This document shows positions 52,914 through 61,571 of a DNA stretch of 64,000 nucleotides, piece by piece. Source of the stretch: JBBATK01 sp040398805 (GTDB lineage Bacteria > Bacteroidota > Ignavibacteria > Kapaibacteriales > NICIL-2); the NCBI GenBank assembly GCA_040398805.1, contig JBBATK010000001.1:434001-498000 (forward strand), written 5' to 3'. The translations under genes were made by a program, and so were the position numbers. The first letter of the stretch is position 1. Each line of letters begins with the position of its first letter. The notes under the pieces were generated by a model. That model was not told the DNA's origin. It was given only the letters and a program-made list of their open reading frames with translations, and did no database searches.

Positions 52914-53924
52914 TCAGGACGCGAGCTTGCGGGTGATGCGGTCGATGACCTCACTGCGGACGTCCTCCAATGTCCCCATCGTGGTCCGCGCTCCCGCCGC
53001 GTAGATGTGTCCGCCACCCCCGAAACTCTTTGCGATGTCGTTGACGGTGAAATCTCCCTTTGACCGGAACGACAACTTGATCTCGTTTTCAGGATTCCTC
53101 TCCGCAATCAAAACCCCACAGCGCACACCGGCGATGGACAACGTATAATGGACCATGCCGTCCAGCTCCTCCACCGACGTTCCTGTTTCCTCGATCATCG
53201 AATACGGCACCGTCATGGTGCATACCTGACCGTCGCAATGCAAGGCCATGGTCGATAACACCGCACCGAGAAGTCGCGTCTTGCCGATGGACCACGTGTT
53301 GTTCATGCGGTTGTAGATATCCACGGGGTCCGCACCTTGCTCCAGGAGAACGGCGATCATGCGATGCGTTTCGGCGGTGACTCTCGGAAACCGGAAGCTA
53401 CCTGTATCCGACATGACACCCGCGTAGATGTTGGTGGCTATGGGCGTATCCATGACGTGGGGGAACGATTCCTGAGCGAGTCGGAACATGAGCTCGGCGG
53501 TCGATGTCGCGTTGATGTCGTGGAATGATGCAGAGTAAAACGGTTGCGGGTCCACATGATGATCGATCATCACCGTGCGCGCTTTGTGCTTGGCGAGTTC
53601 GCCGGCCATGCGACCGGTCCGACGGAGATCGTTGAGATCGCAGCAGAATACCACACTCGTCTCGCGAATCACCGCATCATGAACCCCGCTCTCGTATACC
53701 TCGATGGAATCCGCTTCCGGCAGGAAGCGGAGGTTCGCCGGTGTCACGCTTTCGTTGATCACCCGCGCATCGACGCCCAGATGACGAAGGATTCCCTTCA
53801 GGGCACACGCAGAACCGATGGCGTCCGCATCGGGTTGCATATGAGTGGTAATGACGGCACTCGACGGCAAGGGCGTGAGGAAACGTATCAATTCATCGAT
53901 CTGGTCGCGGAGAGGCTCGTACAT
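52914..53924 (-). CDS. nrnA: DHH-family phosphoesterase, NrnA-like (nanoRNase / pAp phosphatase)
   Basis: The 336-residue protein has the DHH motifs as MQPDADAIGSACAL near residue 29, CDLNDLRRTG, and TVMIDHHVDPQPF near residue 118, with the DHHA1 domain ending FGGGGHIYAAGA near residue 313. Related enzymes degrade short RNA fragments and remove the 3' phosphate from pAp. Which substrate is used here cannot be told. The ATG at 53924 (MYEPLRDQIDELI) fits the family; a long N-terminal extension in frame would run through the promoter and coding start of the divergent PASTA gene. Confidence 0.9.
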   Translation of the reverse strand: MYEPLRDQIDELIRFLTPLPSSAVITTHMQPDADAIGSACALKGILRHLGVDARVINESVTPANLRFLPEADSIEVYESGVHDAVIRETSVVFCCDLNDLRRTGRMAGELAKHKARTVMIDHHVDPQPFYSASFHDINATSTAELMFRLAQESFPHVMDTPIATNIYAGVMSDTGSFRFPRVTAETHRMIAVLLEQGADPVDIYNRMNNTWSIGKTRLLGAVLSTMALHCDGQVCTMTVPYSMIEETGTSVEELDGMVHYTLSIAGVRCGVLIAERNPENEIKLSFRSKGDFTVNDIAKSFGGGGHIYAAGARTTMGTLEDVRSEVIDRITRKLAS

Positions 53925-53996
53925 GGTCGTAGTTGTTCTTCGTGTTCCAGTAAAATACACCACGGATGGACCATGCTCACTACGCCGTGCCCATGT

Positions 53997-54004
53997 TATT
54001 TTTG
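53997..54004 (+). promoter_or_regulatory. -7 box of the PASTA gene (TATTTTTG)
   Basis: TATTTTTG matches TAnnTTTG exactly and ends only 11 bases before the ATG at 54016, predicting a nearly leaderless message. Confidence 0.62.
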
Positions 54005-54015
54005 GCACATCGCGC

Positions 54016-54753
54016 ATGAAACTCTCCCTGCCCACATCACCCGAAGGACGACGAGCATTATGGCTTGTGCCTCTGGTTGTGACTGTCCTTGTCATCTGTT
54101 TCGACAAGGCGATCATGCCACTTGTGGTGTCGACGGGCAAGACCATCACGGTACCGAACATTGTCGGCATGGACCGGAAGCAAGCCGTGGACCTGCTTGA
54201 GTCCCAAGGTCTCCTCGTCGAAAACATCGTCGAACAAGTCAACTCCGGGGTGCCGGCGGGACGCGTCATCTCACAGTTACCCTATCCGAACAGTCATGTG
54301 AAGGAAGGACGCCGTATCTACCTGACCGTGAGCAAAGGCGAGGCCATAGCGACTATGCCGGATTTGAGTTTCCTCTCGCTGCGTGATGCACAACTCGCCG
54401 TCATGCGATTGGGAATGCAATTGGGCGAGGTGTCCAGGGAACATCGCGACTCGGTACCTGTCAATTCGGTCATACGGCAAAGCATCGCCGTGGGTGCGCG
54501 GATCCGACCCGGACTCCTCGTGGATCTGGTTTTGAGCAAGGACTCCTCGTCCGTCATCACGGTCCCCTCCGTGATCGGCCTTGGTTACGATGAAGCGGTT
54601 CAACGTCTTAACGCCGTAGGATTGGAGCCGGGGCAAGTTCTGCGTAAACCAAGTGAGACCTACACCGCAGGCACCGTGTTCCGTCAGATCCCGGACGCCC
54701 AAGCAACGGTGACGCCCGAGACGAGGATCGAGTTATGGGTCACAGCGGAGTGA
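54016..54753 (+). CDS. Membrane-anchored PASTA-domain protein
   Basis: The 245-residue protein has a short cytoplasmic start, one membrane segment (about residues 15-35) and three PASTA repeats. Each has a proline-led strand followed by a helix: VPNIVGMDRKQAVDLLESQG, MPDLSFLSLRDAQLAVMRLG and VPSVIGLGYDEAVQRLNAVG. PASTA repeats bind muropeptides or the transpeptidase partner in kinases and penicillin-binding proteins. Here no kinase or transpeptidase domain is attached, as in stand-alone PASTA proteins of other Bacteroidota. The ATG at 54016 places the membrane anchor at the N-terminus. Role in cell-wall sensing is inferred. Confidence 0.88.
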   Translation: MKLSLPTSPEGRRALWLVPLVVTVLVICFDKAIMPLVVSTGKTITVPNIVGMDRKQAVDLLESQGLLVENIVEQVNSGVPAGRVISQLPYPNSHVKEGRRIYLTVSKGEAIATMPDLSFLSLRDAQLAVMRLGMQLGEVSREHRDSVPVNSVIRQSIAVGARIRPGLLVDLVLSKDSSSVITVPSVIGLGYDEAVQRLNAVGLEPGQVLRKPSETYTAGTVFRQIPDAQATVTPETRIELWVTAE

Positions 54754-54841
54754 TGACCTCGTGATGAACGGCCGACCGACTCCCTACCTGTCCGTTCAAC
54801 CTTTATCGCGCACCCATCTCCACCCCGAACATTTCGCGGGT

Positions 54842-57800
54842 TCAGTCTGCTCGTGCGCTTCGCTCCTCGATGGCGCGTAAACGAGCTTCAGCACGCTGAC
54901 GGGCGTCGCGGGACACAGCATCGGCAGCGGCACTCGTCGAATCAAGATATCGACGGAGCAGGTCTGCGGCTTCCGCCAGCGAACCTTTGGCTACGGCCCT
55001 ATCCACCATGATCATCATGCGTTGATAGGTGGTGCCGGGTCCGCTACTGGTCTGTGCCGCACGGTCCATGAAGCTCAACGCCTCGTCGAATCTTCCCTCC
55101 CGACTGCATGCCAGGGCTGCGATAAGTGCCGGAGGTGAATCGGCCATGAATATCGATATCTTCGATTGCAGATGAGGTTTTTCGAGAAGGGTCCGACATT
55201 GCGTGATGACCGCCTCATCGTATCGTCGAGCGCTCTTCGCATCACCAGCCTGAGCATAGAAATCCGCAACGCTGTTCAGCAGCGGATAGGACATGGGAAA
55301 AATCTCATCGCTGATGGCATTCGTCATGGCATCCAGATACTTCTTCGCGGTCGCCGTCCTGCCGTTGCGAAGATGATGCTGTGCCGAGCGGATGAAGAGG
55401 GTGCGGTAATTATCGACATACCGTCGTTGTATCTCATCGTAATACACGCCCGTCGTCGATAGGTTACGAAAGATGAATCCGTACCGCGGCGTTTCGGACG
55501 CATTCTCCGGTGAGCAGGGATTGAGCAAGCTTGCTCCCATCACCCTCTCGTCGATGGTCTCCCCGGGATCGCTCACGCGCGTGGGACATACCCGGTACAC
55601 CATGCCTTCCTGACGACAGAAGTCCCCGAGGCCGCAGTATATCTCGCTTCCGGGGTAGCCGCACGTCACCGCGAAATAGACGGGACGTTCGAATCGCGTA
55701 TTGATGACGCACTCCTCTACTACCTGCTGCGACCGTGTAAAGAGGAAGGTCCCATCTCCGCGATCGTATCCGCGCGACTGCCACTCCATGGTTCGAACGG
55801 TGTTGGGCAGACCGAACGCTCGTCGCACGGCGTCGCTGAGGGGAACGGACACTCCGCGCGGCGCGCTGACGCGTGCTTGAAGTGCCACGGGCGAGCGGTC
55901 ATCCGCTTGAAGCTGTTCGTCGCGGAAGGTGATCGGAACGTTCTTCGCTCCCCATGGTCGTGTGTTCTTCAGCTGGTTGAGATAGGTGAGTCCGCCGGCC
56001 AGGCTCAGGTTCACCACGCGCACATCACGCCGAATGCCGTACACATCCTGCAACAGCCACAACGGGAAGGTATCATTATCGCCATTGGTGAAGAGTATGG
56101 CATCCTGCTCGCAACTCTGCAGGATGTTATAGCTGTAATCGAACGCCAGATGATTCCCTGCTCTTGAGTGAATGGACCAACCTTGGACGGCCATCGAACC
56201 GGGAACGGCGACGACGATGAGTCCGGCCATGACCATTCCGGCGGCACCATGTCGTACTCTGCTTCGTATGCCGCTGATCATCCCCTGCGCGCCGAGTCCT
56301 ACCCACAGGGCGAAGACGAGGAATGCACCGGTATAGAAGTAATCACGCTCCCGCGGTTGCGGCTCTTGCTGGTTCTGGACAAAGGCGGTGAACACTCCCA
56401 TGACGAGGAACATGGCCATGAACGCCAGTCCCTGCGCCGGGTTGCGGCGCACGTGGATCCATGCGCCGTACACGCCAAGGAGGAACGGAAGTCCCCAGAA
56501 GACGATCGGAAAGAACCTCGAGTACCCCGAAAGGAAATTCACCCTCTCGATCTGTTTCGACGAAGTGATGAAGGTCCATGCATCCGCATCCTGCGCGTCG
56601 CCGGTGCGACCGAAGAAATTCCACAACAGATACCGGATGAACATGTGATCGATCTGATAGCTGAACAGGTACGTCCAATCTCCGGACGTGTTCCGCGACT
56701 TGGCGTAATCGGGAACGTTCAGCGTGACACCCGGGTATTGGTCCGAGCTCACGGTCTTCATGGGCGGCGGCGTGTACGGTCCGTACTTCTTCAGCGCTTC
56801 GACGGCCTCCGGTGAGCTGTCGAACCGTCGCGGAAACAACGGCGATTCCCCGTACTGCTCCCGGGACAGGTAGCTGACAAGGCGTGCGAGGTTCGTGGGC
56901 TCATTCTCGTTCATCGGCGGACCCGCCTTTGCGCGGATGATGATCTGCGCATACGTGGTGTATCCCACGAGGATGAGGCTGACGGCAGTGCCGATGAGTG
57001 CCAGGGTATGTCGACGCTGTCGGACGGCAAGGACGGTGATGATGAACGGCAGAAGGCACAGGACCATACCCGTTAGGTGAACGATGAGCGACTCACGGAT
57101 CACGTACTCTCTGGCCTCGTTCATCATGGGGAGATTTCCTGCCAGCATGGTCGGCAGCCACTTGACGATGCCGGGATAGATTCCCGTGAACACCAGGAGT
57201 GACGCGACGCTCAGACCAAGTAGGGTTGTTGTCGAGATACCATAGCGCTTCGTGGCAACAACGATGACCACCGTGAAGAGCGTGAGAACACTGAGCAAGT
57301 GGATACCCAAAGACAGTCCTATGAGATAAGCGATCATCACCAGGTACCGCACGCTGTCACGTGAGGTGGAGGCTAGATACCACCGCAGCAAGAAGGTGCA
57401 GATGAGCGCCACGACGAGGGTGGATGCTGCGTACACCTCGCTCTCGACCGCATTGAACCAGAACGTATCGCTGAAACAGAATGCCAGGGCTCCGATGCTG
57501 GCTGCGGCCAGTGTCGAAAACGACACGGACTCAGACGTCTCCCCGGCGGTATCGACGTCGGTCACGTCCGTTCGGGCATGGTCGCTACGAGGCCTGAAGC
57601 TCGCAACCGACAGGATGATAATTTCGAAGAGCAGCCAGATGGTGACGGCACTGAACACGGCGGACAGCATGTTCACACGCATGGCGGGATCGCCGATCGG
57701 CAGCAGGTGAGCGATTTTTCCCATCATGAGGAAGAGCGGCGCTCCGGGCGGGTGCGGAACCTGTTGGTGGACGATCGCCGCGGTGAATTCACCGCAATCC

Positions 57801-57907
57801 CAGAACGGGACGGTGGGCTGTACGCACAGTCCGTACGTGATGAGCGCGCAAAAGAAAACGACGAGACCGACAAGAAAGCGTGCTGAGCGAAAGTAGTGGG
57901 GATTCAT
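54842..57907 (-). CDS. DUF2723 large membrane protein (possible protein O-glycosyltransferase) with TPR-like C-terminus
   Basis: The 1021-residue protein has about 12 membrane segments in its first 600 residues. The DUF2723 signature is near the N-terminus: PFWDCGEFTAAIVHQQVPHP, containing the acidic D-x-G-E of GT-C glycosyltransferases, followed by GAPLFLMMGK. A soluble region follows (VNLSLAGGLTYLNQLKNTRP, FTNGDNDTFPLWLLQDVYGI), and the last 200 residues look like helical TPR repeats. In Bacteroidota this family has been linked to glycosylation of exported proteins; activity is not shown here. The ATG at 57907 (MNPHYFRSARF) is preferred to one 60 bases upstream. Confidence 0.82.
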   Translation of the reverse strand: MNPHYFRSARFLVGLVVFFCALITYGLCVQPTVPFWDCGEFTAAIVHQQVPHPPGAPLFLMMGKIAHLLPIGDPAMRVNMLSAVFSAVTIWLLFEIIILSVASFRPRSDHARTDVTDVDTAGETSESVSFSTLAAASIGALAFCFSDTFWFNAVESEVYAASTLVVALICTFLLRWYLASTSRDSVRYLVMIAYLIGLSLGIHLLSVLTLFTVVIVVATKRYGISTTTLLGLSVASLLVFTGIYPGIVKWLPTMLAGNLPMMNEAREYVIRESLIVHLTGMVLCLLPFIITVLAVRQRRHTLALIGTAVSLILVGYTTYAQIIIRAKAGPPMNENEPTNLARLVSYLSREQYGESPLFPRRFDSSPEAVEALKKYGPYTPPPMKTVSSDQYPGVTLNVPDYAKSRNTSGDWTYLFSYQIDHMFIRYLLWNFFGRTGDAQDADAWTFITSSKQIERVNFLSGYSRFFPIVFWGLPFLLGVYGAWIHVRRNPAQGLAFMAMFLVMGVFTAFVQNQQEPQPRERDYFYTGAFLVFALWVGLGAQGMISGIRSRVRHGAAGMVMAGLIVVAVPGSMAVQGWSIHSRAGNHLAFDYSYNILQSCEQDAILFTNGDNDTFPLWLLQDVYGIRRDVRVVNLSLAGGLTYLNQLKNTRPWGAKNVPITFRDEQLQADDRSPVALQARVSAPRGVSVPLSDAVRRAFGLPNTVRTMEWQSRGYDRGDGTFLFTRSQQVVEECVINTRFERPVYFAVTCGYPGSEIYCGLGDFCRQEGMVYRVCPTRVSDPGETIDERVMGASLLNPCSPENASETPRYGFIFRNLSTTGVYYDEIQRRYVDNYRTLFIRSAQHHLRNGRTATAKKYLDAMTNAISDEIFPMSYPLLNSVADFYAQAGDAKSARRYDEAVITQCRTLLEKPHLQSKISIFMADSPPALIAALACSREGRFDEALSFMDRAAQTSSGPGTTYQRMMIMVDRAVAKGSLAEAADLLRRYLDSTSAAADAVSRDARQRAEARLRAIEERSARAD

Positions 57908-57993
57908 CGGATCACTTGTACATTCGAGGATAATCACGTGGCACAAACTACGAAGAGTGCGCATCATCTTTCAGCTTGACGCGCGCGAAGGTT

Positions 57994-58027
57994 TGTGCAA
58001 AGCATCCGATGCATGGATCTTTGCACA
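57994..58027. promoter_or_regulatory. 34-base inverted repeat between divergent genes
   Basis: The arms TGTGCAAAG and CTTTGCACA are perfect inverted repeats, extended inward by ATCC/GGAT after one unpaired C, around GATGCAT. It lies between the DUF2723 gene and the M15 peptidase gene. Both arms contain CTTTG, so they may overlap divergent -7 boxes (GATCTTTG on the plus strand, ATGCTTTG on the minus strand). Operator or RNA hairpin are both possible. Confidence 0.5.
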
Positions 58028-58142
58028 GTACCCGTGACCGCTGTTCGAGACGCGGTCCCGTTGACGACATCTGAAGGGTCGTCACCGTATTTTCCGTCCA
58101 GCAGTCCCCGCGCAGCATTTCCCAACATTTTCCTGATCACCG

Positions 58143-58937
58143 ATGCCGCTCCCAACCTTCCTCGTCTCCATGCTTTGCGCACTGACTCTTGTTGCTACGG
58201 CTCACGGCAGCCATGGTCGACGGCTCGTCGATGGTACCGTATCCGCGAGGTTCCTCCGTGCGTATCCGTCCACCGTGCTCTCTCGGACCGATTCCAGTAT
58301 CACGCTCGCAAGCGGGTCCACCTTCTCCACGCGTACCCATGCCATGGCAGACTCGTATGAACGGATGCTTGATAACGCCACCCTGGCGGATATGGTTTCC
58401 CTGCCATATGTTAAGGGTGCGCTCACTGCCGCACCATTGCGCAACCATGATCCGGGTCGGGCCCGGCACACACCCTTGTTCGATGCCATGTACGGTGGCA
58501 CCCTGGCGGAGGTGAGAAAGAACTGCGTTCCCATCCGGTGGGTGGACGGAAGCACGCTTCTCTGTACCTCGATAAACAACGTGAGCAAGCACCTGCAGGC
58601 GGTGGCGGACGAGTTACGTCGGCTGCACCCGACGTTGCTACGGTACCTCTCGAAACCGGGCGGCACGCTCGTGTGGCGCTCCATCGCGGGAACGGATCGT
58701 CGAAGCGCGCACTCGTACGGTATCGCCATCGACATCAACGTAGCGCACGCGGATTATTGGCGGAATGCCCGCGGATCGGCCACCTCGTTGGCCTACAAGA
58801 ACCGGATACCGCCTCAGATCGTCGATGTCTTCGAACGACACGGGTTCGTGTGGGGTGGCAAGTGGTATCACTATGATACCATGCACTTCGAGTTCCGACC
58901 GGAACTCTGCACGCCCGCTTGCTCGTGTTCGCAGTAA
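58143..58937 (+). CDS. M15-family peptidase (D-alanyl-D-alanine carboxypeptidase / endopeptidase type), secreted
   Basis: The 264-residue protein has a signal peptide (MPLPTFLVSMLCALTLVATA). The zinc-site pattern of M15C peptidases is present: SAHSYGIAIDIN near residue 190 (H-x6-D) and the C-terminal GFVWGGKWYHYDTMHFEFRP with the second histidine in TMHFE. This resembles L-Ala-D-Glu endopeptidases such as CwlK and phage endolysins, and the sequence AIDINVAHADYW follows. It should cut peptidoglycan peptides in the periplasm. It is divergent from the DUF2723 gene across the inverted repeat. Confidence 0.85.
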   Translation: MPLPTFLVSMLCALTLVATAHGSHGRRLVDGTVSARFLRAYPSTVLSRTDSSITLASGSTFSTRTHAMADSYERMLDNATLADMVSLPYVKGALTAAPLRNHDPGRARHTPLFDAMYGGTLAEVRKNCVPIRWVDGSTLLCTSINNVSKHLQAVADELRRLHPTLLRYLSKPGGTLVWRSIAGTDRRSAHSYGIAIDINVAHADYWRNARGSATSLAYKNRIPPQIVDVFERHGFVWGGKWYHYDTMHFEFRPELCTPACSCSQ

Positions 58938-59029
58938 CCACATCGCTCGCCATCAGCAACGAGAACGATGGTCAGGTGCGCTCGCTGCCTATCAGCAACG
59001 TGTACACCATGCTTTGCCTCATCCCCACC

Positions 59030-59068
59030 TGAAGAAAAAACAAAAGCCCGATGAACTCATCGGGCTTT
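59030..59068 (-). terminator. Terminator of the alternative complex III operon
   Basis: A 10-bp stem (AAAGCCCGAT / ATCGGGCTTT) with a 6-base loop is followed on the minus strand by TGTTTTTTCTTC. It lies 30 bases past the actF stop. Confidence 0.88.
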
Positions 59069-59097
59069 GGCATTTGGTTACACGGTAAACGCTGCTC

Positions 59098-60321
59098 TCA
59101 CACGCGATCATACGAACCGGAGTGGTACTCGAGTGACTCGTACAGGTACGGGTCGTTGTACGCCACCGCGGGATGCTTCTTGAACTGTTGGGCACCGGCA
59201 ATGAGGAACACGCCGCCCATGAGAAGGACGCCGCTGATTCCCGCTATGAGAAGCTCAGGAGTGAAGTGCGTGCCCTCACCATGCGCTCCTCCGAACACCG
59301 GCAGGACGACCCAGGAAAGGTCGATGAAGTGCGCAAAAAGGATGAGGAATGCACCGAGCTTGACAAGAGCAGGATTGCGCTTAACGTCTTGGCGGAGCAG
59401 GAACAGGAACGGCACGAAGAAGTGGATGACGAGAGACGACCATCCGAACACTTCCCAACCGCCCTGAAGGCGCTTCGAATAATAGAACGTCTCCTCGGGC
59501 ATATTGCCGTACCAGATGATATAGTACTGCGAGAACGAGATGTACGCCCAGAAAACCGTAAAGGCGAACATGAGCTTACCAAGGTCATGGTAATGCTCGC
59601 GGGAAATGACCCCCTTGAGCAGACCGTCTTGATTCAGGATGTTGACGAAGATGAGCATGATACTTGCTGTCGACACGAAGTTTCCGGCGAAGTAATAGAC
59701 GCCGAAAATGGTGCTGAACCACGCAGGTTCCAACGACATGAGAAGATCGAAGGCGACGAAGGTGATCGTGACTGCATAGCCGATGATGAAAGGCGCTGCG
59801 CGTTTCCAGTTACGCTTTGTGGGCTCGATATCGGTAGCCGTGTCCTGCTTGATGGAATTACCCACGATGAACGAATGCATCATCCACCAGAAGAGAACAT
59901 AAAAGGCAAGGCGGGCATAGAAGAAGTTGTGATCAAGGTACAAACCCTTGAACGAGTGGTCCATCAAATGGGCAAGGTGTCCGGTAGGCACCCACCACTC
60001 ATACATGTTCGGTGCGAGCAACGCCAGAGGCACGAGGAAGAGCGGCACACCGAACTTCACATTGCCGGACAAGAGTTCGGCGATGCGTCGGATGGCAACG
60101 GCCCATCCGGCATTGGCCAGAAAGGTAAGCGTGGAGAAGAACAACAACGTCACGCTGATACCGGTCACATACATGAAACCGAGAATATATCCCGCGTAGA
60201 GGTTATTCATTCCTGCCGCGGCCATGGCTCCTAAGCCGATGGCACCCACGGCAAGCAGAGCGACACCAAGCGTCTGCAACTTCTTCACGAAAGGAGTGGA
60301 GGCAAGATTATAGTTGCTCAT
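59098..60321 (-). CDS. actF: Alternative complex III subunit ActF
   Basis: The 407-residue membrane protein has about ten hydrophobic segments and resembles the NrfD-like fold of ActC in a degenerate form. Segments such as PNMYEWWVPTGHLAHLMDHS, FFYARLAFYVLFWWMMHSFI and QYYIIWYGNMPEETFYYSKR are typical of ActF. It is part of the quinol-oxidising complex in the cytoplasmic membrane. Its ATG overlaps the actE stop by one base, and it is the last gene of the operon. Confidence 0.92.
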   Translation of the reverse strand: MSNYNLASTPFVKKLQTLGVALLAVGAIGLGAMAAAGMNNLYAGYILGFMYVTGISVTLLFFSTLTFLANAGWAVAIRRIAELLSGNVKFGVPLFLVPLALLAPNMYEWWVPTGHLAHLMDHSFKGLYLDHNFFYARLAFYVLFWWMMHSFIVGNSIKQDTATDIEPTKRNWKRAAPFIIGYAVTITFVAFDLLMSLEPAWFSTIFGVYYFAGNFVSTASIMLIFVNILNQDGLLKGVISREHYHDLGKLMFAFTVFWAYISFSQYYIIWYGNMPEETFYYSKRLQGGWEVFGWSSLVIHFFVPFLFLLRQDVKRNPALVKLGAFLILFAHFIDLSWVVLPVFGGAHGEGTHFTPELLIAGISGVLLMGGVFLIAGAQQFKKHPAVAYNDPYLYESLEYHSGSYDRV

Positions 60322-60986
60322 TATTGTTTTCCTTTCGCCGATTGAGTGGAAGTATTGTCCATTGCCGTCGATGCCCCACCGGTAGCTTCACGAGCTGCTG
60401 CTTTCGCTTGTAGTTCGCGCACGAAGTGGATGATGGCCCAGCGATCCGTATCGGAAATACGGTCACCGTAGGCGGGCATGATATTCTGACCGACGCTGAT
60501 GATGTGGAAGATCTTAGCATCGGAATAGGTCCGAGCGACATCACGCGTCAGATTCATGGTTTCCGTACTGCCGAACTCGGGGGCACGGACGTGAACAGCA
60601 CCGTCTCCCGTTCCGCCATAGTTATGGCAGGGAGCACAGAATGCGTAGAAGCGGTTCTGACCGCGGGCCAACACGTATTCAGACTTCTCGAGAGGGTTAC
60701 CTGATGCGAAGGCGACTTCCGCCTTGTCGATATCGCTCATTGCGAAGGGATAAGAATGACCATCGCGAGGAATCGTATTGGCAAGCGGCTCACGATTCGC
60801 CTTGTGATCGGCAAAAAAGGTCGATTGCGTCTGAGGCTTCACTTTGAATTGATCGTCCATGTCCGAAAGGATCATGATCGGAGGTTGCTCGCTGTACCAA
60901 GGAATGACACCCGCTATGACCATGGCGACAAAGCCTGCAAGCCCCACGCCCAACACAACCCAGAATATTGACAGCTTCATTTTCAT
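60321..60986 (-). CDS. actE: Alternative complex III subunit ActE (monohaem cytochrome c)
   Basis: The 221-residue protein has an N-terminal membrane segment (about residues 5-28) and one haem c site, FCAPCHNYGGTGDG, near residue 116. The axial methionine is probably in NIMPAYGDRISDTD near residue 167. It follows the pattern of ActE, which carries electrons on the periplasmic face. The C-terminus is Ala/Thr/Ser-rich. It lies 41 bases after actD. Confidence 0.93.
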   Translation of the reverse strand: MKMKLSIFWVVLGVGLAGFVAMVIAGVIPWYSEQPPIMILSDMDDQFKVKPQTQSTFFADHKANREPLANTIPRDGHSYPFAMSDIDKAEVAFASGNPLEKSEYVLARGQNRFYAFCAPCHNYGGTGDGAVHVRAPEFGSTETMNLTRDVARTYSDAKIFHIISVGQNIMPAYGDRISDTDRWAIIHFVRELQAKAAAREATGGASTAMDNTSTQSAKGKQ

Positions 60987-61027
60987 ACGTAGATCCAGAT
61001 AAATTTCAATTTCGTTAGGTCAGCCGC

Positions 61028-61570
61028 TTATGCGTGTTCGTTGCCTTCTGTGACGACGCGAACATCTTGAGCTCCGAGTCCCTTCATGAACGCTATTGCA
61101 GATTCTTCATGGAAGCGATCGTCCGAAGCGTAGATACCAAGAACGAACTCATCATCTGTCGCCTTCTTGAAGCCGGCATCATGTTGGAAAGCGTGCCACC
61201 ACGTAGGAAGCTTGCACAAGCCCAACAGACCTACCACCGTGCTGATGGCGCACAAGAGCACCGTCAACTCGAAGTCGATGGGAATCGAGAATTGGAACGC
61301 GAAGAGCTGCTTTCCACCGATGTTCAGTTTGTAATCCACCGCTCCCGTCCATGCTTGCAATCCGATAGCGGTCGCCAATCCCGTGACCGCTCCCGTGAAC
61401 GAGATGTACGGGAGAATGGTGCGCTTGACGCCCATGGCCCGGTCCAACCCGTGAATGGGATACGGAACGAAACAGTCGAACTTCTTATAACCCGCTTCGT
61501 GCGTCTTCGACGCCGCATGCATGATGCTGTCGGGCGTATGGAAATTTCCAAGTACTCCGGTTGTCTTCAT
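61028..61570 (-). CDS. actD: Alternative complex III subunit ActD (DUF3341)
   Basis: The 180-residue protein has the DUF3341 layout: a soluble N-terminal part with YKKFDCFVPYPIHGLDRAMG, two membrane segments (about residues 55-80 and 100-125) and a C-terminal ferredoxin-like part (FVLGIYASDDRFHEESAIAF). The ATG at 61570 is preceded by GGAGGAGGACAC and lies one base after the actC stop, so translation is probably coupled. Confidence 0.92.
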   Translation of the reverse strand: MKTTGVLGNFHTPDSIMHAASKTHEAGYKKFDCFVPYPIHGLDRAMGVKRTILPYISFTGAVTGLATAIGLQAWTGAVDYKLNIGGKQLFAFQFSIPIDFELTVLLCAISTVVGLLGLCKLPTWWHAFQHDAGFKKATDDEFVLGIYASDDRFHEESAIAFMKGLGAQDVRVVTEGNEHA

Positions 61571-61571
61571 A

